Shown: positions 25,509 to 34,078 of the stretch, piece after piece
Layout of the letters: each line of letters begins with the position of its first letter
How positions within the stretch are numbered: the first letter of the stretch is position 1
Assembly (NCBI RefSeq): GCF_036030735.1
Contig: NZ_CP107928.1
Coordinates: forward strand, 8,556,001-8,620,000
Reading direction: 5' to 3'
Source: Streptomyces sp. NBC_00425
GTDB lineage: Bacteria; Actinomycetota; Actinomycetes; Streptomycetales; Streptomycetaceae
DNA length: 64,000 nt
Made by a program: the position numbers and the translations under genes
The notes under the pieces: model-generated
Databases searched by the model: none
What the model was told of the DNA's origin: nothing
Seen by the model: only the letters and a program-made list of their open reading frames with translations

Positions 25509-26312
25509 ATGACTTCGCCCCAGGCCGTCGCTGCCGGACCCGCCGCGCCCTCGCTCGACCTCGGTGGTCGCACCGCCCTCGTCACCGGCGCCGCCGGCGG
25601 CATCGGACGGGCCTGCGCGCTACGGCTCGCTGCCGCCGGGGCCAAGGTCCGGGCCGTCGACCGCGACGCGAGCGGTCTGGAGAGGCTCGCCGACAGCGCG
25701 GCCGGTCTGCCCGGCTCGCTGGAACCCCACGTGCTGGACCTCACCGATCTGGACGCCGCCGAACTCGCCGCCGCCGGGACCGACGTACTCGTCAACAACG
25801 CGGGACTGCAGCGGGTGGCTCCGCTCCAGGAGTTCCCGCCTGACGTCTTCCACACGGTGCTCACCGTGATGCTGGAGGCGCCCTTCCGTCTCATCCGCGG
25901 CGCGCTGCCGCACATGTACGGGCAGGGCTGGGGCCGCATCGTCAACGTGTCCTCGGTGCACGGGCTGCGTGCCTCGCCCTACAAGGCGGCCTATGTCGCC
26001 GCCAAGCACGGACTCGAAGGGCTGTCCAAGACCGCCGCCCTCGAAGGCGCACCCCACGGGGTGACCTCCAACTGCGTCAACCCCGGCTATGTGCGCACGC
26101 CCCTCGTCGAGCGGCAGCTCGCCGACCAGGCCCGGACACACGGCGTCCCCGAGGAGCGGGTCCTGGCCGAGGTGCTGCTGCGCGACAGCGCGGTCAAGCG
26201 GCTCATCGAGCCGGCGGAGGTCGCCGAGGCGGTCGCCTACCTCTGCGGCCCGCAGGCCTCGTTCGTGACGGGCACGTCGCTGGTCCTCGACGGGGGCTGG
26301 ACCGCACACTGA
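25509..26312 (+). CDS. 3-hydroxybutyrate dehydrogenase (SDR)
   Basis: This 267-residue short-chain dehydrogenase has the Rossmann motif GAAGGIGRA, VNNAG, the catalytic serine in NVSSVHG and YVAAKHG with the Tyr-x3-Lys pair. The long NCVNPGYVRTPLVERQL stretch and the ending SFVTGTSLVLDGGW are typical of bacterial 3-hydroxybutyrate dehydrogenases, which interconvert (R)-3-hydroxybutyrate and acetoacetate with NAD. It is followed 100 nt later by a GAF/PucR-like regulator and then a convergent MHS transporter, which suggests a small organic-acid utilisation locus. Confidence 0.85.
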   Translation: MTSPQAVAAGPAAPSLDLGGRTALVTGAAGGIGRACALRLAAAGAKVRAVDRDASGLERLADSAAGLPGSLEPHVLDLTDLDAAELAAAGTDVLVNNAGLQRVAPLQEFPPDVFHTVLTVMLEAPFRLIRGALPHMYGQGWGRIVNVSSVHGLRASPYKAAYVAAKHGLEGLSKTAALEGAPHGVTSNCVNPGYVRTPLVERQLADQARTHGVPEERVLAEVLLRDSAVKRLIEPAEVAEAVAYLCGPQASFVTGTSLVLDGGWTAH

Positions 26313-26412
26313 GCCCGCCGAGCGGTCCGGAAGGCCCGGGGAACGCCCTGGGCAAGGCCCCGGCAGGCGGTCTCGGCGCAGTTTTCCACAGGGCTGACCG
26401 GGCTGCCCGGCG

Positions 26413-28353
26413 ATGAGGAATCCTGTGACCATGTCCCGCGACCACGTGGAGGGCGCCGCGGCCCTCACCACCGCCCACGACGCCGACGCGCCGTTCCTCG
26501 AGCTGCTCGCCCGGGGCGCGGCCGCCGAGGCGTACGACCGGCCCGTGCTGGAGGCGCGCGCCGAAGGAGGTTCCGGCGAGCGGATCGCGGCGCTCGAGCA
26601 CGCCAAGCGGGTCGCCCTGCGGGTGCGCGCGGAACTGGAGGGCCGACGGCGCAGGGAGGCCGAGCTGTCGGCCCTCTTCGAGACCGCCCACGACCTCGCC
26701 GGCCTGCGCGACCTCGACGCCGTCCTGCGCGCGATCGTGCAGCGGGCCCGCTCGCTTCTCGGCACCGACGTCGCCTACCTCAGCCTGAACGACCCGGCCG
26801 AGGGCGACACCTACATGCGGGTCACCGAGGGCTCCGTGGCCGCCCGCTTCCAGCAGCTCCGCCTCGGCATGGGGGAGGGGCTCGGCGGTCTCGTCGCCCA
26901 GACGGCGCGACCGTACGTGACCGACGACTACTTCCAGGACGAGCGCTTCCGGCACACGAACGCCATCGACTCGGGCGTGCGCGACGAGGGGCTGGTGGCG
27001 ATCCTCGGGGTTCCCCTGACGCTGGGACCGAACGTCATCGGCGTCCTGTTCGCCGCCGACCGGCGCGCCCGGGTCTTCGAACGGGAGCAGATCGCGCTGC
27101 TCGGCTCCTTCGCCGCGCTCGCCGCGGCCGCCATCGACACCGCCAACCTGCTCACCGAGACCCGCTCCGCGCTGGCCGGTCTGGAACACGCCAACGAGAT
27201 CATCCGGGACCGCAGTGCCGTCATCGAGCGCGCCTCCGACGTCCACGACCGGCTGGCCGAACTCGTGCTGCGCGGCGGCGGCGTCCACGACGTGGCCGCC
27301 GCGGTGTCCCAAGTGCTCGACAAGACCGTTGAGTTCGCGGAGACGGCGACGGCCGGCGCGCTGGAGGCGTCCCGGGCGGAAGGCCGCGCCGTACGACACC
27401 GGGACGACTGGATCGCGGCGGTGGCGGCCGGCGAGGAGCTGTTCGGAGCGCTCGTGCTGAGGTGCCACCCGGGCCTCGACCCGGTCGACCAGCGCACGCT
27501 GGAGCGGGCCGCCATGGTGACGTCCCTGCTGCTGCTGGCGAGGCGCTCGGCCGCCGAGGCCGAACAGCGCGTGCGCGGCGAACTCCTCGACGACCTGCTC
27601 GAGACCCGCGACCGCGATCCCCGCCTGCTGCGCGAGCGGGCGGCCCGGCTGCACGCCGACCTCGACGCGACCCACGTCGTCCTCGCGGCCCGCCTCGGCA
27701 CCGCCGCGCCCGACGCCGACCAGGAGGCGGCCGCCCGGCGCAGGCTGTGGTCCGCCGCCTTCCACCTCGCCGCGACCCGGAAGGGCCTGGCCGCCGCCCG
27801 CGACGGCGGGACCGTGCTGTTGCTGCCCCTGGAGCCCGGCGACACCGCCACGGAGCTGGCCCGCCGTACCGCGCAGCATCTGGGCGCCGCGGTCCACGAG
27901 GCGGTCACCGTCGGCGCTTCCGCCCCGGTCCGCGACCTCACCGCCGGACCGCACGCGGTGGTGGCCGCCTACGAGGAGGGCCGGCGCTGTCTCGACGCCC
28001 TCAAGCTGCTCGGCCGCACGGGCGACGGTGCGGCGGCGGAGGACTTCGGCTTCCTCGGGCTGCTCCTCGCCGGCGACCGGGACGTCGGGGGGTTCGTGGA
28101 CCGGACCATCGGCCGGGTCGTCGCCTACGACGAACGGCGCGGAACCGACCTGCTGCGCACCCTCGACGCCTATTTCGCCGCGGGCATGAGCCCGACCCGT
28201 ACGAAGGACGAACTGCACGTGCACGTCAACACGGTGGCCCAGCGTCTGGAACGTGTGGGCCGCCTCCTGGGCGACGACTGGCAGAGTCCCGCCCGCGCCC
28301 TGGAGATCCACCTGGCCCTGCGTCTGCACCGGTTGGCCGCCCCCGGTCGCTGA
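26413..28353 (+). CDS. GAF-domain regulator with PucR-type C-terminal helix-turn-helix
   Basis: This protein of about 646 residues (start ATG 26413 or 26431) has a coiled N-terminus. A GAF domain follows at ~95-245 (LFETAHDLAGLRDLDAVLRA, LGMGEGLGGLVAQTARP, GVPLTLGPNVIGVLFAADR), then a central region typical of CdaR/PucR sensors. The C-terminal PucR helix-turn-helix (LLRTLDAYFAAGMSPTRTKD, HVHVNTVAQRLERVG) is at ~585-640. Such proteins activate catabolic genes for acids or purines. It lies directly after the 3-hydroxybutyrate dehydrogenase gene and opposite an MHS transporter, the likely targets. Confidence 0.85.
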   Translation: MRNPVTMSRDHVEGAAALTTAHDADAPFLELLARGAAAEAYDRPVLEARAEGGSGERIAALEHAKRVALRVRAELEGRRRREAELSALFETAHDLAGLRDLDAVLRAIVQRARSLLGTDVAYLSLNDPAEGDTYMRVTEGSVAARFQQLRLGMGEGLGGLVAQTARPYVTDDYFQDERFRHTNAIDSGVRDEGLVAILGVPLTLGPNVIGVLFAADRRARVFEREQIALLGSFAALAAAAIDTANLLTETRSALAGLEHANEIIRDRSAVIERASDVHDRLAELVLRGGGVHDVAAAVSQVLDKTVEFAETATAGALEASRAEGRAVRHRDDWIAAVAAGEELFGALVLRCHPGLDPVDQRTLERAAMVTSLLLLARRSAAEAEQRVRGELLDDLLETRDRDPRLLRERAARLHADLDATHVVLAARLGTAAPDADQEAAARRRLWSAAFHLAATRKGLAAARDGGTVLLLPLEPGDTATELARRTAQHLGAAVHEAVTVGASAPVRDLTAGPHAVVAAYEEGRRCLDALKLLGRTGDGAAAEDFGFLGLLLAGDRDVGGFVDRTIGRVVAYDERRGTDLLRTLDAYFAAGMSPTRTKDELHVHVNTVAQRLERVGRLLGDDWQSPARALEIHLALRLHRLAAPGR

Positions 28354-28395
28354 TGGCGTGCGCCGCTGAGGGCGGTGCGGACCGCGTGCGCGGCT

Positions 28396-28476
28396 GACCC
28401 GCTGTGTACCGCTGACCGCCGTGCACTGCCGACCGCCGTGTGCGCGAGCGGCACACGGCGGTCGGTACAGCGGGTC
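28396..28476. terminator. Strong hairpin between convergent genes, with an alternative longer pairing
   Basis: GACCGCCGTGTGC (28431-28443) pairs perfectly with GCACACGGCGGTC (28451-28463) around a 7-nt loop, a 13-bp stem. A second copy of the left arm upstream (28396-28423) could instead pair with 28454-28476 over some 23 bp with two small bulges. The element serves both convergent transcripts. Confidence 0.75.
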
Positions 28477-28597
28477 GCCGCCGACGGAACGAGCCGCCCG
28501 GACGGCGCTGCCCGGAAAGATCGGAGCGGGAGCCGGAGTCGGATTCGGAGGGAGCCGGATTTGGATCCGGAGCCGGATCAGGAGTCGGTCGGTGTGA

Positions 28598-30043
28598 TCA
28601 GCGGTCGGCCGGGAGGGTCTGTGTGTCCGCTGCCCTGGAGGTCTTCCCGGCCTTGTCGGCCCCGGCCTCCACGGCGAGCCCGGACTTCCCGGCCGGCTCG
28701 GAGTCCGCGGAGGGCTCGACGTCGGCGAGGTCGCGGTGGCGGGTCTCCTTGGCGACCCCCACCGCCAGGACCGTCAGCAGGGCCGCGGCGATCACGTACA
28801 GGGCGATCGGAGTGGAGCTGTCGTAGTCGGCCAGCAGCGCCGTGGCGATGAGCGGGGCGGGGGCGCCCGCGGCGACGGAGGCGAACTGGGCGCCGATCGA
28901 CGCCCCGGAGTAGCGCATCCGGGTCGCGAACATCTCGGAGAAGAAGGCGGCCTGCGGCGCGTACATCGCCCCGTGCAGCACCAGGCCGACGGTCACCGCG
29001 GGCAGGAGGCCGCCGAAGTCGCCGGTGTCGACGAGGGCGAAGAACGGGAACATCCACAGGCCGATGCCGACCGCGCCCACCAGGTACACGGGACGTCGCC
29101 CGACGCGGTCGGACAGCGCGCCCCATGCGGGGATCACCGCGAAGTGCACGGCGGACGCGACGAGGACGGCGTTGAGCGCGGTCTGCTTGGAGACGCCGGC
29201 CGAGGTGGTCGCGTACACCAGGATGAACGCGGTGATGACGTAGTAGGAGATGTTCTCCGCCATGCGCGCGCCCATCGCGATCAGCACGTCACGCCAGTGG
29301 TGCCGCAGCACCGACACCAGCGGCAGCGGCTCGGCGTCCGCCGTGCGCGCCGCCTTGCGGGCCTCGGCGCGTGCCAACGCCTGCCGGAAGACGGGGGATT
29401 CGTCGACCGACAGTCGGATCCACAGTCCGACGAGCACCAGCACGCCCGAGAGCAGGAACGGGATCCGCCAGCCCCAGGAGGCGAAGGCCTCGTCCGAGAG
29501 CACCGCCGTGAGCAGGGACAGCACGCCGGTCGCGAGCAACTGCCCGGCGGGTGCGCCCGTTTGCGGCCACGACGCCCAGAAGCCGCGGCGCCGCGCGTCC
29601 CCGTGCTCGGACACCAGCAGCACGGCGCCACCCCACTCACCCCCGAGCGCGAAGCCCTGGACCAGTCGCAGCACCGTCAGCAGGACGGGCGCGGCGGTGC
29701 CGACCGTCGCGTGCGTGGGCAGCAGCCCGATCGCGAAGGTCGCCCCGCCCATCAGCAACAGGCTCAGGACCAGAAGCTTCTTGCGTCCGAGCCGGTCGCC
29801 GTAGTGCCCGAAGACCAGAGCTCCCAGCGGGCGGGCGGCGAACCCGACGGCGTAGGTGAGGAACGACAGGAGCGTGCCGACGAGCGGATCGGAGTCCGGG
29901 AAGAACAACTTGTTGAAGACGAGCGCGGCGGCTGAACCGTAGAGGAAGAAGTCGTACCACTCGATGGTGGTGCCGATGAGGCTGGCGGCGACGATGCGCT
30001 TGAGGCTTGCGGGGGGTGGGGGAGCGGTCGCGGGGGAGGACAT
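28598..30043 (-). CDS. MFS transporter, metabolite:H+ symporter (MHS) family
   Basis: This 481-residue protein has twelve predicted membrane helices. The opening SLIGTTIEWYDFFLYGSAAA and the loop FGHYGDRLGRKK are hallmarks of the MHS family (ShiA, KgtP, ProP and others), which bring in organic acids or osmolytes with protons. The substrate is not evident, although the neighbouring 3-hydroxybutyrate dehydrogenase makes a short organic acid plausible. The ATG at 30043 follows GGAAG; a TTG further upstream is less likely. Confidence 0.88.
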   Translation of the reverse strand: MSSPATAPPPPASLKRIVAASLIGTTIEWYDFFLYGSAAALVFNKLFFPDSDPLVGTLLSFLTYAVGFAARPLGALVFGHYGDRLGRKKLLVLSLLLMGGATFAIGLLPTHATVGTAAPVLLTVLRLVQGFALGGEWGGAVLLVSEHGDARRRGFWASWPQTGAPAGQLLATGVLSLLTAVLSDEAFASWGWRIPFLLSGVLVLVGLWIRLSVDESPVFRQALARAEARKAARTADAEPLPLVSVLRHHWRDVLIAMGARMAENISYYVITAFILVYATTSAGVSKQTALNAVLVASAVHFAVIPAWGALSDRVGRRPVYLVGAVGIGLWMFPFFALVDTGDFGGLLPAVTVGLVLHGAMYAPQAAFFSEMFATRMRYSGASIGAQFASVAAGAPAPLIATALLADYDSSTPIALYVIAAALLTVLAVGVAKETRHRDLADVEPSADSEPAGKSGLAVEAGADKAGKTSRAADTQTLPADR

Positions 30044-30188
30044 CGGCACCACTTCCAAGCGGTTGACGGGGACGTGTTCGTGTCGCCATACCGTAGGAAT
30101 CCGCAGGTCAGGGGCACATGTGGCGGGACAACATAGTTCGAGGGTCGGCTATGCGCGCGGCCACCATGCCGGCTCGTGGAAAGGCGGT

Positions 30189-30491
30189 TCAGGGGATCGA
30201 TGGTGGTCGAAGCGGGTCCGTCCGGGACGCGTGGTTCAGGGTGACTTGACGGTGCGGTGCTGACTCCCGTGCTGGTTCGGTGCTGGCTAACCTGTCGACC
30301 GCGCCGGTGTAGCGCAGTCGCATCAGTTTGACCCGTTCGCCGTCGGCCAGTTCGGCCTCCACATAGGCGAAGGCTCCCCGGTGGCGGATGTGTAGCCGCT
30401 CCAGCTGCGGCCAGGCGGTGCGGGCGCGCTCACCGAGGCGCGCCTCCACCGAGAGCCGGGTGTGTTCCGAAGGCGTGGGCATGTCGGTCAT
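30189..30491 (-). pseudogene. 3'-truncated Streptomyces hypothetical gene beside the IS630 element
   Basis: The readable part starts MTDMPTPSEHTRLSVEARL and contains WPQLERLHIRHRGAFAYVEAEL and GERVKLMRLRYTG. This is the N-terminal two thirds of a common Streptomyces family, in which a further ~30-40 residues normally follow the MRLRY segment. Here the frame turns into unrelated residues after that point, so the C-terminus is lost. The gene is read from within 40 nt of the transposase frame in the opposite direction, which links the damage to the mobile element. Confidence 0.5.
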
Positions 30492-30508
30492 CCTGCCCGA
30501 GGGGCCGG

Positions 30509-31728
30509 TTGCGGCAGGCTTCGGCCTGTCATGATCCACTTCTGTCGATCGGCCTGCCTGCCTTGCCCGTTACCGCCGCCCGCCCGATAGTCCTGCGCGC
30601 CGCCGAGCGCGAGCGACTGAAGAAGATGGCCTACGGCCACAAGACCGAGCACCGGCTGCGGATGCGCGCGCAGGTGGTACTGCACGCCGCACGCGAACGC
30701 TCCAACGCGCGCATCGCCCGTGAGACGGGGCTGCATCTGGACACGGTCCGCTGCTGGCGCGGCCGGTTCGTCGAGCACGGTCCGGCCGGTCTGTCCGACC
30801 GCGAGCGGTCAGGGCGGCCTCCGTCGTTCACCGCGTTGCAGGTGGCCCAGGTAAAGGCCCTGGCCTGCCGGCTGCCAGCCGAGAGCGGCGTGCCGCTGGC
30901 GCGCTGGTCGTGCCCGGAACTGGCCCGTGAGGTCGTCGCCCAGGCGATCGCCTGCTCGGTCTGCGCCTCCACCGTGCGCCGCTGGCTCACCGACGACGCG
31001 CTCAAGCCCTGGCAGCACCAGTCCTGGATCTTCATCACTGACCCCGGCTTCCGGACCAAGGCCGAGCGGGTGCTCGGCTTGTACGCCCGCACCTGGCGAG
31101 GCGTCCGGCTCGGCGAGGACGAGTACGTCATCAGAGCGGACGAGAAGACCTCCATCCAGGCCCGCTGCCGCGGCCACCCCACCCTCGCCCCCGGCCAGGC
31201 CCGCGCGATGCGCGTCAACCACACCTACGGACGCGGCGGCGCCCTGGCCTACCTCGCCGCCTACGACGTCCACGCCGCGAAAGTGTCCGGCCGCACCGAG
31301 CCGCGCACCGGCATCGACCCGTTCATGAACCTGGTCGCCCAGGTCATGAGCACCGAGCCCTGCGCCAGCGCGAAGCGCGTGTTCTGGATCGTGGACAACG
31401 GCTCCTCCCACCGCGGCAAGAAGGCCGCCGACCGCCTGGCCGCCGCCTTCCCCAACGCGGTGATGGTCCACACCCCGTGCATACTTCGTGGTTGAACCAG
31501 GTGGAGATCTACTTCTCCGTCGTACAGCGCAAGGTCGTCTCACCCAACGACTTCACCGACCTCGCCCAGGTCGCCGACCGGCTTGGGGCCTTCGAAGACC
31601 GCTACAACGCCACAGCACAGCCGTTCCAGTGGAAGGTCACCACCCACGACCTGGACGATCTGCTGGCCAGGGGCGACCGGCACACCACCGATCACCACGA
31701 AGAATCCTCCGCCGAGCCAGCTACATGA
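30509..31728 (+). pseudogene. IS630-family transposase, frameshifted
   Basis: The frame shows a helix-turn-helix (RSNARIARETGLHLDTVRCW), then a DDE domain with the first Asp in IRADEKTSI and the second in FWIVDNGSSH. After NAVMVHTP the frame ends at a stop near 31495. The missing end continues one frame over from 31477 (VHTSWLNQVEIYFSVVQRKV), which holds the catalytic Glu. One base is missing in CCGTG, where CCGGTG is expected, at about 31477. The active site is therefore split and the transposase is probably dead unless frameshifting rescues it. No convincing start codon was found near the expected N-terminus (LPALPVT). Confidence 0.85.
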
Positions 31729-31764
31729 TCAACCCCCGAAGGACTTACGGAGCCGACCGCTAAG
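30515..31764 (+). mobile_element. IS630-family insertion sequence, approximate limits
   Basis: The element holds the frameshifted transposase. The right end is placed at the 36-bp sequence 31729-31764, which also occurs at 34043-34078. The left end is uncertain: CTTCGGCCTGTCATGATC (near 30515-30535) resembles the inverted right end only in part. TA target duplication was not confirmed. Confidence 0.55.
31729..31764. repeat. 36-bp repeat, copy A (IS630 right end)
   Basis: The first 30 nt starting TCAACCCCCGAAGGACTTAC match copy B at 34043 exactly. Over 36 nt there is one mismatch (GACCGCTAAG versus GACCACTAAG). The minus-strand gene to its right takes its TAG stop codon from the CTAAG at the end of the repeat. 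Confidence 0.85.
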
Positions 31765-33259
31765 GCACCAGATTTCGCATCACCGCACCCGGCAGCGAAG
31801 CATTGCCCGCCGCCGCCTTCGCCACATGACCGTCATCGTCGGCGAGCAACTCCGCGATCACCTGGGGCGGGAGGGCCGGATGGCCCGCGGCAATGGGCCT
31901 CGCCTGGCCGTCCGTCAGGCAGACGAGCAGGGCCCGCGGGGTCGCGTGGGGGTGGGCGGCGATTTCGCAGAACGCCTTGTGCACCGACGGACGGTGGTGG
32001 GCGAGGTGTTCCAGGAGTGCCCCGGACGCGTCCGGGTTGGCCGCCACCGCCGCCAGGACCTGGACTCCGTGCCGGTCGACCATGGCCCGCAGTCGCGCCT
32101 CGGAGAGGCCGGGGTGCGGGGCGATGTTCTTGAGCACCTTCGCGTAGGGGTCGGTGGCGAGGGCGTCGCGTATCTCGGCGGGCAGGTCGCGGCGCAGGGC
32201 CACGAGCATCCGTACGGTCGAATCGGTCGAGTGGGCCAGTTTCCCGACCTCGGCCGGGGACGCGGCCTCGACGCGGGGTAGCAGGGTGGGGCCGATTTTC
32301 GTGGTGGCGATGAGGCGAACGAGGACGTCGAGGGGCACGTTGGGGTTGTGCGCGAGTCGGCGCCGTACGTCCTGGCATTCGTCCTCGGCCAGTACGCGCA
32401 TCAGGGCGTCGTCGCCGGCCGGCTTCTCGGCGAGGCAGGCCCGGATGCGCACGTCGGGGTCCGTGGCGAGCCGTCGGCTCACCTCCGGGGGCAGGTCGGG
32501 GTGTTCGGCGAGGGCCAAGCGCAGGTTCTCCGACGGGTGGTCGGCGAAGGGGATCGCGGCCTCGATGGGGGTGGCGGGGTTGCTCAGGGCCCCGTGCCGT
32601 ACGTCGTGCACGGCGGTCTCGTGCGTGCCGTCACAGACATCGGACGGCAGCACCTCGCAGAAGGTCTCCTCGACGCTGCAGACCGAGCACCGCTGTACGG
32701 GAGGCAGTCCCTTGTCGTCGAGGAGTGCCGCCAGTACGGCCGGTGGCGTTGCCTCGTTCCAGGCCGCGTACTTGCGGACCTCGGCGTTCGGATGCCCCGC
32801 GAGCCTCGTGGCCAGCGCCCGATCCGTCGTCCACAGGGCGAGTTCCCTCACCACCCGCGCATCCGGACCGGCGGCGAGCGTCTCGACGACATCGGGCGGC
32901 AGGCCCACACACCGGGCCAGCCGCTGCCGACGCCAGGAATCCGGGTCCGCCACGAGGACCCGGCCCCACACCGGATCGCCGCGCCCCTCGCCGAGCAGAG
33001 CGAGAGCGGTGTCCGGATCGGCTGCCGGATCGACGTCGGCGACGGTCAGCCGGCCCTCGCACGCGAGCTGTGGGCCGCTCTCCGGGACGCGTGTGTACAG
33101 CGCGAGCGCCTGCGCGTGGGTGAGGTCGGGGCGGTCGGCGAGGTCATCGGTGAAGTCGGCGTCGGTGTCGGCGACCGCGAGTTCGATCAGCCGGTCGACG
33201 AGTTCGGGCGGAAGGGAGGCGTTGGCGGCAAGCCCGCTCAGGACATCGGCATGCTTCAC
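31760..33259 (-). CDS. Leucine-rich-repeat-variant (LRV/HEAT-like) protein
   Basis: This 499-residue protein is built from about fifteen ~24-residue helical repeats of the form LATDPDVRIRACLAEKP or RLAHNPNVPLDVLVRL. These are the leucine-rich repeat variant known from Azotobacter, where it is joined to an iron-sulfur cluster domain. Four cysteines with spacing C-x2-C...C...C and two nearby histidines (CSVCSVEETFCEVLPSDVC) lie at about residues 190-212 and could bind metal or a cluster. It is a probable protein-protein scaffold of unknown function. It starts at GTG 33259, and its stop lies in the IS-end repeat. Confidence 0.8.
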   Translation of the reverse strand: MKHADVLSGLAANASLPPELVDRLIELAVADTDADFTDDLADRPDLTHAQALALYTRVPESGPQLACEGRLTVADVDPAADPDTALALLGEGRGDPVWGRVLVADPDSWRRQRLARCVGLPPDVVETLAAGPDARVVRELALWTTDRALATRLAGHPNAEVRKYAAWNEATPPAVLAALLDDKGLPPVQRCSVCSVEETFCEVLPSDVCDGTHETAVHDVRHGALSNPATPIEAAIPFADHPSENLRLALAEHPDLPPEVSRRLATDPDVRIRACLAEKPAGDDALMRVLAEDECQDVRRRLAHNPNVPLDVLVRLIATTKIGPTLLPRVEAASPAEVGKLAHSTDSTVRMLVALRRDLPAEIRDALATDPYAKVLKNIAPHPGLSEARLRAMVDRHGVQVLAAVAANPDASGALLEHLAHHRPSVHKAFCEIAAHPHATPRALLVCLTDGQARPIAAGHPALPPQVIAELLADDDGHVAKAAAGNASLPGAVMRNLVP

Positions 33260-33326
33260 AGGAGCATTGTGACCGCAACAGGCCCTGGCTTTCGGGCATT
33301 TATTGTCCCGCCGAATCGAAGCAGTG

Positions 33327-33417
33327 TGGCCTCAGACATCGGCCTCGGACATCGGCCTCGGACATCGGCCTCGGACATGGGGCTCAGACATGGGGCTCAG
33401 ACATGGGGCTCGGACTC
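33327..33417. repeat. Seven 13-bp tandem repeats
   Basis: Three exact CGGCCTCGGACAT units follow one TGGCCTCAGACAT unit. Two GGGGCTCAGACAT units and a final GGGGCTCGGACTC come next. The array occupies the gap between the LRV gene start and the uvrA pseudogene. A 13-bp period is not a codon multiple, so copy-number change would shift any frame read through it. Confidence 0.85.
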
Positions 33418-34042
33418 GCGCAGAGACCCACCCGTCCGGGAACCGCCCCCGTCCTCCTCTGCCGCCGCCCGCGCGACCTGCTCAGGTGTCCCCTCGGCCA
33501 CCACCTGCCCTCCCCGGCGCCGCCCATCGGCCCGAGGTCGATGATCCAGTCGGAGGCGCGCATGGCGTCGACGTGGTGCTCGATCGTGACGATCGAGTGG
33601 CCCGCGTCCACGAGGCGTTGGAGTACGTCGAGCAGGCGGGCGGTGTCGGCGGCGTGCAGGCCGGTGGTCGGTTCGTCGAGGAGGTAGAGGGTGCGGCCGG
33701 TCGCGCGGCGGCCCAACTCCTTTGCCAACTTGAGGCGTTGGGCCTCGCCGCCGGAGATGGTGGTGGCGGGCCGGCCGAGCGGGAGATAGCCGAGGCCCAC
33801 GTCCGAGAGCCGTTGCAGCCGGGCCGCGATCTGCCGTACGCCCCGGAAGACGGTCAGCGCCTCGTCCACCGTCGCGGCCAGCACCTCCGCGATGTCGTAC
33901 CCGTTCGTGGCGCACCGCGAGGACCTCGCTCCGGAACCGGCGGCCCCGGCAGCCCGGACAGACGCACTCGACTGTGCCTGCCATCTCCACCTCGCTGCCC
34001 CCGACATCTGAGCAGACGCCGGACACAGAACTGCCTCCGACG
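33397..34042 (-). pseudogene. uvrA-like excinuclease fragment, truncated and frameshifted
   Basis: The C-terminal part of a UvrA-type ABC ATPase is recognisable: a zinc-type [11 protein letters not shown], then [16 protein letters not shown], the ABC signature [16 protein letters not shown] and Walker [17 protein letters not shown], then [17 protein letters not shown]. An extra base near 33910 shifts the frame between EVLAVR and NGYDI, and another shift near 33510 separates GPMGGAG from [13 protein letters not shown]. The 5' side ends abruptly at the 36-bp repeat copy B. It resembles the drug-resistance UvrA paralogues of Streptomyces, and it is not functional. Confidence 0.8.
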
Positions 34043-34078
34043 TCAACCCCCGAAGGACTTACGGAGCCGACCACTAAG
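34043..34078. repeat. 36-bp repeat, copy B
   Basis: Same orientation as copy A. It abuts the truncated 5' side of the uvrA fragment on its left, and the hxlR-like gene takes its TAG stop codon from its end on the right. Probably the remaining end of a deleted IS630 copy. Confidence 0.75.

Noticed and set aside
33327..33417. 13-bp tandem repeats considered as a CRISPR array
   Set aside because: There are no spacers and the units are contiguous; no cas genes are present in the window.
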